Shown: positions 1 to 9,487, numbered from the stretch's first letter. The stretch: 64,000 nucleotides of DNA from Pseudomonas hunanensis (GCF_013393325.1 NZ_QJRC01000095.1:434001-498000); one strand, 5' to 3'. The notes: generated by a model from the sequence alone, not told the origin. Made by a program: numbers and translations.

Positions 1-123
1 CACTACCCGCTGATGCCCTTCAATGCCTTCCTGGGCGGTGGGCGACGGCGTGAAACGCAGGTCCAGGTCACCGACCTTGGCGCTGAACTCGCACAAGGCA
101 CGCACTGCCACGCTGTAGCTCAA
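1..123 (-). CDS. DinG/XPD-like ATP-dependent DNA helicase, N-terminal part only
   Basis: Only the first 41 codons lie in the window and the gene runs off the left edge. The translation contains SYSVAVRALCEF and then a GDLDLRFTPSP-like stretch, which I recognise as the N-terminus of the DinG/XPD-type superfamily 2 helicases found beside the VRR-NUC nuclease in pseudomonads. The start is TTG at 121-123, overlapping the FAN1 stop as TTGA, so the two genes are probably translationally coupled. No helicase motif is visible in so short a piece; the call rests on the N-terminus and the neighbour. Confidence 0.6.
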   Translation of the reverse strand, partial: MSYSVAVRALCEFSAKVGDLDLRFTPSPTAQEGIEGHQRVV

Positions 124-1769
124 GGCGTTTCGCTCCAGCGCACATGGCACACCGCGACGGGCAGGCCGTGTTGCCTGCAGAACTCCAGCCAGCGCAGTTG
201 GTTGTCCTGCAGACGGTCACCGGGCCCCTTGACCTCGACCATGCGATAACGGCCCTGCTCGGGCCAGAACTGGATCAGGTCCGGCATGCCGGCGCGGTTG
301 CTGCGAATGTCCTGCAGCAGGCGCAGAAAGCACTGCTTCAGTTGGGCGGCCGGCAGGCAAGCCAAAGCCTGTTGCAGCAGGTCTTCGCTGAGCATGGACC
401 AGAACACGAACGGCGACTGCAGGCCCTGCTTGCCCTTGTAGCAGTCGAGAATCGCCTGGTGATGGCTGCCGTCATCGAGCCGCCCGAGGCAGCGCTGGAA
501 CAGTGCACTGCGCCGTTGCTGGAAGTCGCTGTCGTGCAGGTCCTGTGGCGCAGCCTGGAACGGGTTGAAGAATGCGCCGGGCACCGGGGCGAAGATGGCC
601 TCCCAGCACAACAGGCCAAACAGGCTGTTGAACAACGTGTTCTCCACATAATGTGCCTGCCCCCCCTCTAGCGCCAGGTGCTGACGCACGGCTTCTTCCA
701 CGCCCAGTGCCGCGTGCTCGCGGGGCAGTTCAAGTTCGATCAGCTCCAGCGGCGCGACACGCTGGCGCCGCTGTGGCGGGCCGCCAAGCTTGCGCGCCAG
801 GCGTGGCAGCATGCGTTCCAGGGCCTGCACTTCCAGCGCATTGGCCGGTGCCGCAGCCAGCTGTAGCGCCAGTGCATGGGCCTGGGGCCACTGTTCGCTG
901 CGCTCCAGTACCCGCACCTGGCGAATGCGTGCCTGGGCATGGTCGCACTGCGCGTACACGGCCATGGCCAGATCCCAGTCCCCCTGGCGCTCGCATTGTT
1001 GGCCCAAGGCGAATTGCAGCCGCGCATGGCGCCGGGCCAGCCAAGGGTTTTCACTGTTCAGCCCTTGCAGGGTCGCGAGGATCGACACTGGGTCGCCACC
1101 CTGCTCCAGGCGCTCGGCGCACTGGTGCAACGCCATGGCCAGGTCGAGCTCGTCACGCCGTTGCAAGGCTCGGGAATCGCTGCTGAACGGCACCTGCTCG
1201 TAGCGCAGCAGGCCAAGGTCGGCGAGGACGAAGTCTGACCAGTCCTGGTACAGGTTGCCGAAGAACAACAAACGCACCCGGTCGCACAGAGGCTGCAAGC
1301 ACCACTGAAGGATGCGCACCTCGCTGTCGGGAAACCATTCGGCCAAAGGCCGGGCCCGTAGCTCCAGTGGCTTCAGCTGTGCCAACAGCTCATGCTTGGC
1401 GGCACGCGGGCGGCTCAGTTGTCGGGCGAAACAACGGGCCAGTTCGTCCTTGCGTAGCAAGGCGAACAGCTGCTCCAGTTCCAGTTGCTCGGGTTCCCGC
1501 ACCCAGCCCAGGGCCTGCAATGGCTGCAGCGCCAGCGCAGTGTCGCCGATTTCGGCGTAGTCGAGCCGGTCGCTGCGAAACAACTCGCCTTTGCGCATGA
1601 CCATACGCACCATCAAGGCTTGGGCTGGTGCTTGCAGTTGGCTGAATGCGCGGATGAAAGCCAGTTCCTGGTCATCGAGCAGGTCCTGGTAGCGCTGTTC
1701 GACCCACAGCACAACCTGGCGGAAGTTGTACAGGTAGTAGAACGGGTCGTCGACGGAATGGGCGATCAC
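120..1769 (-). CDS. FAN1-type VRR-NUC structure-specific nuclease
   Basis: 549 aa, close to the usual length of bacterial FAN1. The C-terminal VRR-NUC domain (about residues 430-545) carries the PD-(D/E)xK nuclease signature: MPDL with Asp497, then Glu512-Val-Lys514. The middle is helical and repeat-like, matching the TPR/SAP-like region of the family. FAN1 proteins cut 5' flaps and help unhook interstrand crosslinks. The start is GTG at 1767-1769, without a strong ribosome-binding site. The next gene begins inside its stop codon and looks like a helicase, so a DNA repair operon is likely (inference). Confidence 0.85.
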   Translation of the reverse strand: MIAHSVDDPFYYLYNFRQVVLWVEQRYQDLLDDQELAFIRAFSQLQAPAQALMVRMVMRKGELFRSDRLDYAEIGDTALALQPLQALGWVREPEQLELEQLFALLRKDELARCFARQLSRPRAAKHELLAQLKPLELRARPLAEWFPDSEVRILQWCLQPLCDRVRLLFFGNLYQDWSDFVLADLGLLRYEQVPFSSDSRALQRRDELDLAMALHQCAERLEQGGDPVSILATLQGLNSENPWLARRHARLQFALGQQCERQGDWDLAMAVYAQCDHAQARIRQVRVLERSEQWPQAHALALQLAAAPANALEVQALERMLPRLARKLGGPPQRRQRVAPLELIELELPREHAALGVEEAVRQHLALEGGQAHYVENTLFNSLFGLLCWEAIFAPVPGAFFNPFQAAPQDLHDSDFQQRRSALFQRCLGRLDDGSHHQAILDCYKGKQGLQSPFVFWSMLSEDLLQQALACLPAAQLKQCFLRLLQDIRSNRAGMPDLIQFWPEQGRYRMVEVKGPGDRLQDNQLRWLEFCRQHGLPVAVCHVRWSETP

Positions 1770-1860
1770 GGGCTAAGGTCAGTTTGTGGTAACAGGCACT
1801 GGTTATACATACAGACAAGCATGCCTGACAAGCGCCGTGGGTCAGCTCGATGGTGCTTTG

Positions 1861-1976
1861 TGTAGGAGCGGCCTTGTGTCGCGATGGGCTGCGCAGCAGC
1901 CCCCGGATATCGAGAACAACGCCAATATCACTGAGGCCGCTTGGCGGCCCTTTCGCGACACAAGGCCGCTCCTACA
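1861..1976. repeat. REP-type palindrome pair
   Basis: The block TGTAGGAGCGGCCTTGTG at 1861-1878 recurs inverted at 1959-1976 (CACAAGGCCGCTCCTACA), each followed inward by TCGCGA-like sequence. This is the inverted-pair layout of the roughly 35-bp REP elements scattered through P. putida genomes. It sits between the ends of FAN1 and the MFS gene, the usual extragenic position. Confidence 0.85.
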
Positions 1977-1997
1977 GGGGTTGCGTGACGTATCAAA

Positions 1998-3308
1998 CTA
2001 CTTGGTTGCTGGAACCATCCCCTCTGCCTCGACCTTGGCACTGCCGATCGGCGCCTGCAGCAGCAGGAAGTACGCCACTGCCGAGCACAACGCCACCACC
2101 GCGCTGATCATGAACGCCGTGGTGAACGAGCCCGAATACTGGATGCTGAACCCGGTCACGATCGGTGCCACGGAACCGGCGATGTAACCACCAAAGTTCT
2201 GGATCGAGCCAAACGACGCCACGCGCTGGCTGTCGACAATGGTGTTGACGATCATCCAGGCGGTGGCACTGGCCATGTTGATGCTGAACAGCGCCAGGCA
2301 CAGCAGGATGATGCAGCCGGTCAGGCCGGTGACGAAGGACAGGGGCAAGGTGAACAGCGCGGCCAGCACCAGGCCGGTGATGACACTGAACTTGCGGCCA
2401 CCCAGCACGCTCATGCCACGCTTTACCAGCCAGTCACAGAAGCGCCCGGCAACGATGGTACCCGCGGCACCAAAACCGTAGGCCAGCGACACGACCCAGG
2501 CGGTCTTGTACAGGTCCAGCCCATGTTCACGCTCGAAGTAGCCTGGCAGCCAGGTCAGGTGCAACCAGAGCATGTAGATCACCCCCATGAAACCCAGCAC
2601 CGCGCCCCAGGTACTGCGGTGCTTGAACAGGGCGAGCCAGCCGGCGAAGTAGGATGCCTTCGGCGTGGCTGCAGCGGTTACCGGCGCCTGGTGCTCGCCC
2701 GGCAATGGCTTGCCTTCGGCCGCAAGCTCTGCCAGGTAACGGGCCTTGCTCTTGTAGAAGGTCAGCCAGCACACCGCCAGTACCACGCCGATCACACCGG
2801 TAATGATGAACATGCCGCGCCAGCCGAAGTTGACCATGAACAGCGTCAGCAAGGGTGGCGCCAGGCATGGGCCCAGGCACGTCGACGACCAGACCACGCC
2901 GGTCGGGGTGCCGCGTTCGTTGGCGTCGAACCACTCCGACAAGGCTTTGGCCGCCGATGGGAACATCGGCGCCTCGCCAATCCCCAGCAATACCCGCAGG
3001 CCCATGAATCCGGCAAAACTGTTGACCATGCCAAACGCTGCCTGGGCTACCGACCAGCCCAGCAACGAGGCACCCAAGGCGATCTTGCTGCCCAGGCGGT
3101 CGATGATCATGCCCATGGGCAATTGGGCAAAGGCATAGGCAATGGAAAACGCCGACAACAGAATGCCCATCTGCGACGGGCTGATCATCATGTCTTTCTG
3201 GATGGAGGTGTTGGCAATCGACAGCGCACTACGGTCCAGGTAGTTGACGATGCCGATCAGCAGCAGGAACACGACGGTGATGCGCTGGTACTTCTTCATA
3301 GGGTTCAT
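1998..3308 (-). CDS. MFS transporter, ACS family (sugar acid uptake)
   Basis: 436 aa with about 12 hydrophobic segments and the N-terminal NYLDRSALSIA motif typical of the anion:cation symporter family (ExuT, GudP, GarP, DgoT relatives). The second loop carries MIIDRLGSK, a variant of the family motif. It is an inner-membrane proton symporter for hexuronates or aldarates. It follows the FAH, Ldh2 and GarD-type genes on the same strand, so it most likely imports the substrate of that pathway, galactarate or glucarate being the best guess. ATG start with AAAGG upstream, and an A-rich tract before it. Confidence 0.82.
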   Translation of the reverse strand: MNPMKKYQRITVVFLLLIGIVNYLDRSALSIANTSIQKDMMISPSQMGILLSAFSIAYAFAQLPMGMIIDRLGSKIALGASLLGWSVAQAAFGMVNSFAGFMGLRVLLGIGEAPMFPSAAKALSEWFDANERGTPTGVVWSSTCLGPCLAPPLLTLFMVNFGWRGMFIITGVIGVVLAVCWLTFYKSKARYLAELAAEGKPLPGEHQAPVTAAATPKASYFAGWLALFKHRSTWGAVLGFMGVIYMLWLHLTWLPGYFEREHGLDLYKTAWVVSLAYGFGAAGTIVAGRFCDWLVKRGMSVLGGRKFSVITGLVLAALFTLPLSFVTGLTGCIILLCLALFSINMASATAWMIVNTIVDSQRVASFGSIQNFGGYIAGSVAPIVTGFSIQYSGSFTTAFMISAVVALCSAVAYFLLLQAPIGSAKVEAEGMVPATK

Positions 3309-3318
3309 GTGATGACCT

Positions 3319-3332
3319 TTCTTATTATTGTT
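3319..3332 (-). promoter_or_regulatory. A-rich leader tract resembling a Crc/Hfq site
   Basis: On the minus strand the leader of the MFS gene reads AACAATAATAAG directly before the AAAGG ribosome-binding site. It fits the AAnAAnAA pattern bound by Hfq/Crc during catabolite repression in Pseudomonas. Assignment is by pattern only. Confidence 0.55.
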
Positions 3333-3398
3333 GCCGCGCTATCAGCGCCTTGACGATCCCTCGATGCTGCTGCGCCCCTCCCTGACGCAGCGTGTCGT

Positions 3399-4616
3399 TC
3401 AAAACTGGCGCGCGGTGGCTGCAACCTCCAACAGGCCACGTTGGCCAAGGTTGTCGATCAGCGCGCGCAGGCCAAAGGCCCACTGCGGTGCCAGATCGCT
3501 GGTGGTCACGCGGTTGCACAGAGTACCCAGTTGCGGGTTGCTGATGCTCACCACGTCACCCGGTTTGTGGGTAAAGCCGTTACCCGGCTGATCGCGGTCC
3601 TGCTTGGGAGCGAACAGGGTACCGAGGAACAGCACCAGGCCGTCGGGGTATTGGTGATTCTCGTTGAGGGTTTGCTGCACCAGGTCTTGCGGGTCACGGC
3701 TGATCTGCCGCATTGAGCTACGCCCGGACAGGATGAAACCGTCCATGCCTTCGACCCGCAGGTCCACCTCGGCGGCGCGCACATCGTCCAGACCGAAGCT
3801 TTCGTCAAACAGCCGCAGCAGCGGGCCCAGTGCAGTGGACGCGTTGTTGTCCTTGGCCTTGGACAGCAGCAAGGCGCTGCGCCCTTCGAAGTCACGCAGG
3901 TTGACGTCGTTGCCGAGCATGGCGCCCTTGATGCTGCCATCGCTCGACACCGCCAGTACCACTTCGGGCTCTGGGTTGTTCCAGCTGGACTTGGGGTGGA
4001 TGCCAATGTCGGCGCCGTGGCCAACGGCCGACAGCGGCTGGGCCTTGGTGAACACTTCGGCATCCGGGCCGATGCCCACCTCCAGGTACTGCGACCACAG
4101 GCCCTGCTCTACCAGCACCTTGCGTAGCGCTTCGGCCTGGGCCGAGCCAGGTACGATCTGCGACAAATCGGCCCCGATGCGGCTGGCCAGGGTGTCACGG
4201 ATAGCGTCAGCCTTGGCCGGGTCGCCCTTGGCCTGTTCTTCCACCACACGCTCCAGCAGGCTGGTGGCGAAGGTCACGCCTGCGGCCTTTACCGCTTGCA
4301 GGTCGATCGGCGCCAGCAGCCAGGGTTGGCGTGGGTCGCGCTGGGCGGGGTCGCTGTTGCCCAGCAATGCCGGCAACGCAATCAAGGGTTCGGCCAACGG
4401 CAAGGCACGCAGGTAGGCCACCGGGTCGGCCACTTCCAGCAGCGCCGATACAGTCGCCACGTGGGTGCTGATATCGTAGACGGCACCGCCTTTCACCAGC
4501 ACTACCGCCGGCCCTTGGTCCGGCAACCAGACCCGCCCTACCCAGCTGCCGTTATCGAACACGCTGGCATCATGTTTTAGCGTCAGCGGTTGATTGGCGT
4601 TCGATCGTTCAATCAT
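3399..4616 (-). CDS. Fumarylacetoacetase (FAH) family protein
   Basis: 405 aa from the ATG at 4616, which has AAGGG nine bases upstream. An upstream ATG overlapping the Ldh2 stop at 4637 (TGATG) is the alternative. The C-terminal half carries FAH-superfamily features: GIGPDAEVFTK, then NPEPEVVLAVSSDG, where acidic residues bind the metal, and GDVVSISNPQLGTL near the end. The family includes hydrolases, isomerases and 2-keto-3-deoxy-sugar-acid dehydratases such as KdaD. The length (about 400 aa) and neighbours fit a 2-keto-3-deoxy acid dehydratase better than a hydrolase, but this is inference. Confidence 0.7.
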   Translation of the reverse strand: MIERSNANQPLTLKHDASVFDNGSWVGRVWLPDQGPAVVLVKGGAVYDISTHVATVSALLEVADPVAYLRALPLAEPLIALPALLGNSDPAQRDPRQPWLLAPIDLQAVKAAGVTFATSLLERVVEEQAKGDPAKADAIRDTLASRIGADLSQIVPGSAQAEALRKVLVEQGLWSQYLEVGIGPDAEVFTKAQPLSAVGHGADIGIHPKSSWNNPEPEVVLAVSSDGSIKGAMLGNDVNLRDFEGRSALLLSKAKDNNASTALGPLLRLFDESFGLDDVRAAEVDLRVEGMDGFILSGRSSMRQISRDPQDLVQQTLNENHQYPDGLVLFLGTLFAPKQDRDQPGNGFTHKPGDVVSISNPQLGTLCNRVTTSDLAPQWAFGLRALIDNLGQRGLLEVAATARQF

Positions 4617-4636
4617 CGGTGTACCCTTAATGTGCA

Positions 4637-5695
4637 TCAATGGGAAAGTGCCGGCAGTTGCAACTGCCCGGCCAGGCGGTCAAAGTCGGCCACCACCTGA
4701 GGCGAAAGATTCACGCCCTGCTCCAGGGCCTGGCGACGCAGGGCAAGGCCAGCTTGCCCAGGCAAACGCACCGGGCGCTCGGGGTCGAGCGGGCGGCTGG
4801 CAAGTACCAGTCGGCCCAGGAAGCTGGTTTCATCGGTGAACGCTTCCAGGCCGCCAAAGAAGCGCGGGTCGATGACCACGGCAGTAGCCGAGGCACCCCA
4901 CTGCTCTGGTGCATCCTTGCGCCCGTGGCCGCCCAAGCCCGACGTCAGGGCTTCAACCAGCAGCGCAAGGGCGAAGCCTTTGTGGCCAAAGGCCTGGCCA
5001 CCCAAGGGCAGGATGCTGCCTTGCGGGCGAGTGAAGAAATCACCTGGGTCGTCGCTCAGTTGCCCGTCATTGCTCACCACTACCGGGTGCGGCAGGCGGC
5101 TGCCGGCATCGCGGCATTGGCCGACCAGGCCGAGGGTGACGGTGGACATGCTGACATCGAGCAGAATCGGCTCGCCCTGGGTCGGGATACCGGCAGCAAT
5201 CGGGTTGGGGGTGTACACCGGGTCAATGCCGCCATGGGCGCAAACCAGCCCCACCGAAGGGTCCGAAGAGTAAACCATGGCCACCAAGCCCTGGTCGGTG
5301 TAGGGCTTGAGATAGGCAGCCAGGCAGCCTATATGCGCCGCACGGCGCACCACTGCAATACCGATGCCCTGTGCGGTCGCGCCCTTGGCCGCACAGTCCA
5401 GGGCCCGGCTGACGCAATACGGCCCCAACACATAATGGCCGTCGAACAAGCTGGAAATGCCACTGTCCGCGACCTGTTCCAGCGCCTGCGCGCGGGCCTT
5501 GACGTGCCCGCTGAGCATACCGTCGATGTAGCGGCTGACCAGGTTCAGGCCATGGGTACGATGGCCGAGCAATTCGCCTTCGAGCAGCACCCGGGTCACC
5601 GCCTGGGCGACATCGGCATCCGCACCGGCTTTGGTGAACAGTCGCTCGACAAACGTGGTCAGTGCTTGCGCGTCGTACTGCGTGTTTTGAGTCAT
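4637..5695 (-). CDS. Ldh2 (malate/L-lactate dehydrogenase-like) family oxidoreductase
   Basis: 352 aa beginning MTQNTQYDAQAL. The frame stays open further upstream, but that part lies within the garD-like gene and is not the real start. Ldh2 signatures are present: HRTHGLNLVSRYI near residue 45, RRAAHIGCLAAYL, NPIAAGIP, ILLDVSMSTV and GHKGFALALLVEALT. Members are NAD(P)-dependent and reduce or oxidise 2-oxo/2-hydroxy acids (ComC, YiaK, AllD). In this operon it probably acts on a sugar-acid intermediate. The substrate cannot be read from the sequence. Confidence 0.8.
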   Translation of the reverse strand: MTQNTQYDAQALTTFVERLFTKAGADADVAQAVTRVLLEGELLGHRTHGLNLVSRYIDGMLSGHVKARAQALEQVADSGISSLFDGHYVLGPYCVSRALDCAAKGATAQGIGIAVVRRAAHIGCLAAYLKPYTDQGLVAMVYSSDPSVGLVCAHGGIDPVYTPNPIAAGIPTQGEPILLDVSMSTVTLGLVGQCRDAGSRLPHPVVVSNDGQLSDDPGDFFTRPQGSILPLGGQAFGHKGFALALLVEALTSGLGGHGRKDAPEQWGASATAVVIDPRFFGGLEAFTDETSFLGRLVLASRPLDPERPVRLPGQAGLALRRQALEQGVNLSPQVVADFDRLAGQLQLPALSH

Positions 5696-5730
5696 GGCAG
5701 TTACCTCGAAAAGGGGACGGGAGCGGTCGA

Positions 5731-7272
5731 TCAGGTCACTGCCCCAATCTGCCAGGGCACGAATTCGTTCTGTCCATAGCCGTGCTGTTCGCTCTTGCTG
5801 CGTGCTCCAGAGGCAATGCGCAGCATCTGTTCGAAGATGAATGCGCCGCGCTCCTCGATACTGGTAGAGCCGTCGGCGATGCCACCGCAATTGACGTCCA
5901 TGTCCTCTTGCTGGTGCTCGAACACCCGGTTGTTGGTCGCCAGCTTGATCGACGGTGCCGGGGCACAGCCGTAGGCCGAACCACGGCCGGTGGTGAAGGC
6001 GATCAGGTTGGCCCCCCCGGCCACCTGACCGGTGGCCGATACCGGGTCGTAGCCAGGGGTGTCCATGAACACCAGGCCCTGGGCACGCACGGCTTCCGCG
6101 TACTGGTACACATCGACCAGGTTGCTGGAGCCAGCCTTGGCCACCGCACCCAGGGACTTCTCGAGGATGGTGGTCAGCCCCCCTGCCTTGTTGCCGGCCG
6201 AGGGGTTGTTGTTCAGTTCGGCGTTCATGCGCTGGCAGTAGTCTTCCCACCAGCGGATGCGCGCCACCAGCTTTTCGCCCACCTCACGGCTTACCGCGCG
6301 GCGCGTCAGCAAGTGCTCGGCACCGTAGATTTCCGGGGTCTCGGAGAGGATCGCGGTGCCACCGGCTGCCACCAGGCGGTCGACAGCATTGCCCAATGCC
6401 GGGTTGGCGGTAATCCCCGAGTAACCATCGGAGCCGCCACACTGCAGGCCGACTACCAGGTGCCGGGCGCTGACCGGCTGACGCCGCACCTGATTGGCCT
6501 CGGCCAGCAGCGTCTTGACCTGTGCGATACCGGCTGCGATGGTTTTCGACGTGCCACCAATCCCCTGGATGGTGAATGCGCGCAGTTGCGCGCTGGCCTG
6601 CAGGCCCTGGGTTTCCAGCAGGCTTTCGATCTGGTTGGTTTCGCAGCCCAAACCAATGATCAGCACGGCAGCGAAGTTGGGGTGAACGGCATACCCGGCC
6701 AAGGTGCGGCGCAGCAGGCCAAGGGCTTCGCCGCTGGGGTCCACTGCGCAACCGGCACCGTGGGTCAGGGCCACCACGCCGTCGATGTTCGGATAGTCGG
6801 CCAGCACCTCGGGATGGATGTCACGGCGAAAATGGTCGGCCACGGCGCGGGCCACGGTCGCCGAGCAGTTCACCGAGGTAAGAATGCCGATGTAGTTGCG
6901 GGTAGCGACCCGGCCATCGGCGCGCACGATGCCCTGAAACTGTGCGGTGCTGCCCGGCTGAGTGCGGGTATCGACACCAAAGGCATAGTCACGGGCAAAA
7001 TCGCCCATCTGCACGTTGTGCACATGGACATGGTCGCCAGCGTCGATAGCCTGCGAAGCGAAGCCGATGATCTGCCCATAACGGCGCAGCGGCTGGCCCT
7101 GCTCCACACGCTCGGTGGCGAGCTTGTGGCCCGAGGGAATTGGCTGGCGCACGGTGATCGCCTCGGCATCCAGGCGCAGCCCTTGCGGCAGGGCCTGGCG
7201 AGCAATGAGCACATTGTCCAGCGGGTTGAGGCGGATGACGGCTGGGTCACCGGATTTGGCAATCAGTTGCAT
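5731..7272 (-). CDS. UxaA/GarD family dehydratase (galactarate or altronate type)
   Basis: 513 aa with the two-part architecture of the family: a small N-terminal SAF-like domain (about 1-100) and a large UxaA domain. Recognised motifs are GIVRADGRVATRNYI, TSVNCSATVAR, GLQCGGSDGYSG and TTGRGSAYGCAPAP, with cysteines that coordinate iron in the family. The GarD-like sequence favours galactarate dehydration to a 5-keto-4-deoxy-glucarate type product, but altronate or other aldonates are possible. It is first in a minus-strand operon followed by Ldh2, FAH and the MFS carrier, with a palindromic operator candidate upstream. Confidence 0.8.
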   Translation of the reverse strand: MQLIAKSGDPAVIRLNPLDNVLIARQALPQGLRLDAEAITVRQPIPSGHKLATERVEQGQPLRRYGQIIGFASQAIDAGDHVHVHNVQMGDFARDYAFGVDTRTQPGSTAQFQGIVRADGRVATRNYIGILTSVNCSATVARAVADHFRRDIHPEVLADYPNIDGVVALTHGAGCAVDPSGEALGLLRRTLAGYAVHPNFAAVLIIGLGCETNQIESLLETQGLQASAQLRAFTIQGIGGTSKTIAAGIAQVKTLLAEANQVRRQPVSARHLVVGLQCGGSDGYSGITANPALGNAVDRLVAAGGTAILSETPEIYGAEHLLTRRAVSREVGEKLVARIRWWEDYCQRMNAELNNNPSAGNKAGGLTTILEKSLGAVAKAGSSNLVDVYQYAEAVRAQGLVFMDTPGYDPVSATGQVAGGANLIAFTTGRGSAYGCAPAPSIKLATNNRVFEHQQEDMDVNCGGIADGSTSIEERGAFIFEQMLRIASGARSKSEQHGYGQNEFVPWQIGAVT

Positions 7273-7367
7273 GGGACCTCTCAGGGCGGTGCGGCTGACT
7301 TCTTGTTATGGCTGTCGCCACTGTAAGAAGCCTTGCGCAACATTCCCAATGAGATGATCCGATCGAA

Positions 7368-7386
7368 CGATAACCTGGCGTTATCG
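7368..7386. promoter_or_regulatory. Perfect palindrome upstream of the garD-like operon
   Basis: CGATAAC-N5-GTTATCG, a 7-bp perfect inverted repeat about 100 bp before the garD-like start. Position and symmetry suggest a regulator operator, for example for the adjacent LysR protein, though the T-N11-A LysR form is not an exact fit. Confidence 0.5.
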
Positions 7387-7457
7387 CAACAAGATATCGG
7401 TGCGAAATCTTCAATCGACTATGGGGGCCATTGGGTCGTGCAGCAGCCCCCCGCTTC

Positions 7458-8411
7458 CTATGCTAGCGCTGCCCTGCGACGTTGTGCGCCCTCCAGCAAG
7501 ATCTCGACAAACGCGCGGGCCGAAGCACTCAGCGGTTCATCCTTGCGGGTGACCACACCATACTCCAGCGCCGGCACATGCAAGGGGCTGTGCAGCTCCT
7601 TGAACTGCCCGCTGGCCAACTGCGCAGCAACCATCGAGCGCGGTAACATGGCGATCATCGGGGCTGATTGCAGCAGTTGCAGGAACATCGGCATGGAGAT
7701 GGTCTCCACGCTGTCGGCGGGCGTTGCGATACCGGCCACCCGAAACGCCTGCTCCAGGCGGTTGCGGATCGGCGTGCCCACCGGGTACAGCACCCACGGC
7801 CAGTCGCCGAGTGCTTCCAGTGGCGTGCTGTCGAGCTGGTTGAGCGGGTGCTCGCTGTTCACTACCAGGCTGAAGGGCTCGGGCTCCAGCGGCTGGAAGT
7901 CGAACAGTTGGCTGAAACGCTCTTCGGTGAAACGGCCAATCATGATGTCCAGCTTGTTCTGCTCAAGCATGGTCAGCAGGTGATCACTGGAATGCTCCAC
8001 CACTTCAATCGACAGCAATGGGCTGCGTGCCTTGATGGCGGCGATGGCCTGCGGCAGCACCAAGGCGGTTGCGGCAAAGATCCCACCAACGCGGATAAAG
8101 CCATGCCCGCCGTTACGCAGGCGGTTGACCTGGTCGACAAACTGTTGCGACTCGGCCAGCGCACCCTGGGCGTAACGCACCACGTATTCACCCAGCTCGG
8201 TGGGCGGCATGCTGCGTGGCAGGCGTTCGAACAGGGCAAAGCCGAACTGCTCCTCAAGGTCACGCAGCATCTTGCTGAGTGCTGGTTGGCTGAGGTTCAT
8301 GCGTGTGGCAGTAGCGTGCATGTTGCGCGTGCGCGCCAGGGTATCGATCAGCACCAGGTGCTTGTAGCGGATCCAGTTGCAAAAACTGGAATGGGTCATG
8401 TCCGGCGGCAT
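7458..8411 (-). CDS. LysR-type regulator of the garD-like operon
   Basis: 317 aa. The N-terminal winged helix-turn-helix is clear (TRNMHATATRMNLSQPALSK), then FGFALFERLPR, then a periplasmic-binding-protein-like effector domain from about residue 95. It lies upstream of and on the same strand as the garD-like operon, separated by a 185-bp gap that holds a perfect palindrome, so it is the likely regulator of that operon. The effector is probably a sugar acid (inference). Confidence 0.8.
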   Translation of the reverse strand: MPPDMTHSSFCNWIRYKHLVLIDTLARTRNMHATATRMNLSQPALSKMLRDLEEQFGFALFERLPRSMPPTELGEYVVRYAQGALAESQQFVDQVNRLRNGGHGFIRVGGIFAATALVLPQAIAAIKARSPLLSIEVVEHSSDHLLTMLEQNKLDIMIGRFTEERFSQLFDFQPLEPEPFSLVVNSEHPLNQLDSTPLEALGDWPWVLYPVGTPIRNRLEQAFRVAGIATPADSVETISMPMFLQLLQSAPMIAMLPRSMVAAQLASGQFKELHSPLHVPALEYGVVTRKDEPLSASARAFVEILLEGAQRRRAALA

Positions 8412-8438
8412 AGACGCAGGGCCTCGTGCGGGTGAAAG

Positions 8439-9386
8439 TTATTGAGCGCGCAAATAGCCCAGCAAGGTATCGAGGGCAACCGAGTTGGGCCGCGAACGCA
8501 GGGTCAGCACGCCAAGGTTGGCCATGGCCAGAGGAAGTTCCACGGGCAGGATGGCGACCATGCCATAGCGGGCATAGTGCTGGGCCACGTCATTGGGCAC
8601 CACCGCGATCATTTCAGACGCTTCGAGCATGGCAGTGGTCGCCAGGATCGAGGCGGTTTCGACGATATCCAGCGACTGCACCATGCCCCCGGCCTGCAAT
8701 GCGCTTTCGACGCGGCGGCGCATCGGGCTGCCGATGGGGTGCAGAATCCAGGTCAAGTGCACCAGATCGGCTAGCTGCAGGCAGGCGACTGTAGCCAAGG
8801 GATGGCCTGCGCGGGCAATCACGCGCATTTGTTCACCGCCTTCGAACAGCTCGATGTTCAACGCCTGGCTGTCGCTCTGGTCCGGCAGGCGCCCCACCAC
8901 CATGTCGAAGTCGCCACGCAGCAAGGCGGGCAGCAAAGTATCGCTGGTGCCTACTTCCAGGGCGATGCGCACGTTGGGGTGGTCGCGTTTGTAGGCCAGC
9001 ACCGCCTTGGTCAGCACACCCGGTACCGGGCCCATGACGCTGCCCACCCGCACCAGGCCGGAAGCCCCGCGCGCCAGTTCGGCAATTTGCGCCTGGGCAT
9101 GCTCGAACTCATGCAACGCGTTCTGCGCATAGCGGATCATCACCTCGCCATACAGCGTCGCTTGCATACCCCGTGGCAGGCGTTCGAACAAACGCACCCC
9201 CAGGCGCTCCTCGAGCTGCTGCAGCAACAGGCTGGCAGCCGGTTGCGTGGTGTGCATCGCGGCCGCCGCACGGCGCAGGTTGCCGAATTCGCCCAAGGCA
9301 TTGAGCAACGTGATCTGCCGGCTGGAGATCTTCAGTGCGCCGAGGCTGGCAGGCACCTGGGTATTGTCGGTTGACGAGCGAGACAT
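8439..9386 (-). CDS. LysR-type regulator divergent from the fuconate dehydratase gene
   Basis: 315 aa. Helix-turn-helix around residues 25-60 (LRRAAAAMHTTQPAASLLLQ), then LGVRLFERLPRGM, then the effector domain. The sequence resembles the GbpR-like branch of LysR proteins linked to sugar and sugar-acid genes. It is divergent from the enolase-family gene at 9488 with about 100 bp between the starts, the standard layout for a LysR regulator and its target. Confidence 0.8.
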   Translation of the reverse strand: MSRSSTDNTQVPASLGALKISSRQITLLNALGEFGNLRRAAAAMHTTQPAASLLLQQLEERLGVRLFERLPRGMQATLYGEVMIRYAQNALHEFEHAQAQIAELARGASGLVRVGSVMGPVPGVLTKAVLAYKRDHPNVRIALEVGTSDTLLPALLRGDFDMVVGRLPDQSDSQALNIELFEGGEQMRVIARAGHPLATVACLQLADLVHLTWILHPIGSPMRRRVESALQAGGMVQSLDIVETASILATTAMLEASEMIAVVPNDVAQHYARYGMVAILPVELPLAMANLGVLTLRSRPNSVALDTLLGYLRAQ

Positions 9387-9487
9387 ATCGAATCCGGTAT
9401 CGCTGGTTAAGATTTGGCGATTATGCCTGTATCGCTCGACAACCTACAGTCAGCGCTCCCAGTGCTTGAACAGAACAAGAGCCGACC

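Noticed and set aside
5696..6250. N-terminal extension of the Ldh2 reading frame
   Set aside because: It overlaps most of the garD-like C-terminus out of frame; the family start is MTQNTQ at 5695.
5662..7326. 554-codon plus-strand frame opposite the garD-like gene
   Set aside because: The minus strand encodes a complete UxaA/GarD enzyme with all motifs.
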